A stretch of 64,000 nt of DNA from the NCBI GenBank assembly GCA_030770425.1, contig JASJFT010000013.1, positions 372,001 through 436,000 on the forward strand. Reading direction: 5' to 3'. Below the pieces are notes generated by a model that did no database searches, was not told the DNA's origin, and was given only the letters and a program-made list of their open reading frames with translations. Origin of the DNA: Darksidea phi (Eukaryota > Ascomycota > Dothideomycetes > Pleosporales > Lentitheciaceae). The translations under genes and the position numbers were made by a program. This document shows, one piece after another, positions 63,001 to 64,000 of this stretch (the stretch's first letter is position 1; every line of letters starts with the position of its first letter).

Positions 63001-64000
63001 CCATGTACGGCTTAGAACTATACGAAGAAGCTGTGAAACAATGCAATGTTGGCCTTAGTCTCAGTGTTGCGGTTGCTGACAGCGATCACGCCGGGTTGTA
63101 CCAGTGCAAAGGGTTAGCACTCCTTGAAGAGGCTGATTTAAACGCCAGTGAGAGTAAGAGAATGCAGTACTTCCGAGAGGCACTCTTAGCCTTAGGATCA
63201 GGGATCGAGATGCACCGCATACTGGAACTGAAGAACGAATTAAGAAAGGACGACCGCACGACAATCGCCTTTACGCTGACTGCCCACGCCTACGCTGCCG
63301 CAGCTCTGGGCAAATTCGACCTCATGCTAGAGAGCGTAAGGCAAGCGACTGAATCGACATTTTGGAGCGGCGGTTCCAACGCAGATGGCTTGATAAAGAT
63401 TGTGGCCGCTCTTGCCAAAGCAAACCAATACCACAAGGTGATTGAAGTCTTGCAAGCTATTTCAAGGGGAGATCTGGCCGATCTTCTCCTCGATGCTGTC
63501 TTCAAGAAACCTAAGACCATGGTAGCCATTCATGAAGCAGCACAACGCTCCAACCTCGGACAATGCCTGCTCAGTCTCTACAACGCTGCAAGCAAATACC
63601 TCTCAACCACTCTCAGTCTCTACAACGCTGAAAGCAAATACCTCTCAACCACTCTCTGGACACACGTGAACGCGATTGCCATCCCCGGCCTACACATCAT
63701 GGCCGCTATGTTCGCCCGGGAAGCCCTCCACGATACCGCGACCGCCAAGTTGCTGCTCTCCGAAACCGTATATTCCGCCCGGGCGCACTTCCACATGGTC
63801 GAGCAGGCGGCTTACCTCCTATCGGAGTTGCTGCTCGAGGACTTCCGCCTCTCAGGGGACCCTCATGCCAAAGCCGTAGCCCTCAAGGAAACGCGTGCTT
63901 TGCAGGAACGCCTCACAGAAACCATGGGCGCGGATTTTTGTGTCTCCGAATCTCCGATCGCGGTGGTCTTAGGGTTGATGCTCAAGGCTATGGGGCCGGC
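60073..64000 (+). CDS. NACHT-type STAND receptor (Goodbye-NACHT-TPR-like), runs off the window
   Basis: Exon 1 60073-61723; a 68-nt intron (GTGAGA...GTCTAG, 61724-61791, branch GGACTGACC); exon 2 open from 61792 to the window end with no stop, so at least 1286 residues. The N terminus (IAALWDEALNTYAETSNVPI) resembles the Goodbye domain. A helical linker leads to the NACHT domain: P-loop GDSGMGKSTMAFKMF (about 345), Walker B RLILVLDGIDEAEE (about 452). The splice yields ASADSFVYIVHTMRRLNAIG, which continues the winged-helix-side family pattern. The C-terminal part is a TPR-like helical array (ASYLGIAMAMYGLELYEEAV). Such proteins sense non-self in fungal heterokaryon incompatibility and defence. 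No damage seen. Domain names at the ends are less certain than NACHT. Confidence 0.9.
63570..63653 (+). repeat. In-frame 42-bp tandem duplication inside the receptor gene
   Basis: Two copies of a 14-codon unit (LSLYNAxSKYLSTT), differing at Ala/Glu, keep the frame open. Recent duplication within the repeat array, as is usual for fast-evolving sensor domains. Confidence 0.9.

Noticed and set aside
1..64000. CRISPR arrays, bacterial-style operons or terminators
   Set aside because: None seen; the sequence is eukaryotic with introns throughout.

Overview
The window is nuclear DNA from a filamentous ascomycete (Pezizomycotina, plausibly a dothideomycete; class is inference). Support: genes broken by short GT-AG introns of about 45-70 nt with CTAAC/CTGAC-type branch sites, Zn2Cys6 regulators, a LysM effector, NACHT-type STAND receptors, carotenoid-oxygenase and polyketide genes, and relics that look damaged by C-to-T mutation. 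Nearly all genes were rebuilt by joining exons across introns read from the sequence. No rRNA, tRNA or CRISPR array was seen.

Left edge (1-3.2 kb): the end of an anthraquinone-type polyketide locus. It holds the terminal acyl-carrier domain of a non-reducing polyketide synthase, a DUF1772 anthrone oxygenase with two frameshifts, and an EthD-type decarboxylase with an in-frame stop. These match the three early steps from acetate units to emodin-type anthraquinones, but two of the three genes look broken here. 3.6-8.4 kb: a ComA-like enzyme, a three-LysM chitin-binding effector, a 1.05-kb inverted-repeat transposon (MITE-like, TA target), and the phosphotransferase relic it abuts. 9-20 kb: ordinary genes: acid phosphatase, membrane multicopper oxidase, NmrA-like protein, glycine-zipper protein, DUF2985 membrane protein, GPI-type wall protein, tRNA-splicing endonuclease subunit Sen15. 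20.9-21.24 kb is a corrupted assembly join with Ns and a poly-C run. 21.2-25.6 kb has no supported gene and leads to a large Zn2Cys6 activator (25.6-28.8 kb). A CorA-like membrane protein follows.

31.0-43.4 kb is the most interesting part: a compact set of carotenoid/stilbene-cleaving oxygenase, amidohydrolase-type decarboxylase, SnoaL-like protein, aldehyde dehydrogenase, Zn2Cys6 regulator and MFS transporter, with two divergent promoter pairs. The enzymes could form a route that cleaves a stilbenoid or phenylpropenoid double bond to aromatic aldehydes, oxidises these to benzoic acids and decarboxylates them. All three promoter regions feeding the enzymes and the regulator carry CGG-N10-CCG sites, the form expected for a dimeric Zn2Cys6 protein, which suggests one shared regulator.

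43.9-50.5 kb: housekeeping genes (EFR3, a conserved unassigned protein, a small acidic-tailed protein). 50.5-59.4 kb is a gene graveyard: subtilisin-like, ankyrin/ZZ finger, carboxylesterase, STAND N-terminal, C2H2 finger and SGNH hydrolase relics with stops and frameshifts, separated by AT-rich DNA. 60.1 kb to the end: an apparently intact Goodbye-NACHT-TPR-like receptor gene that runs off the window.
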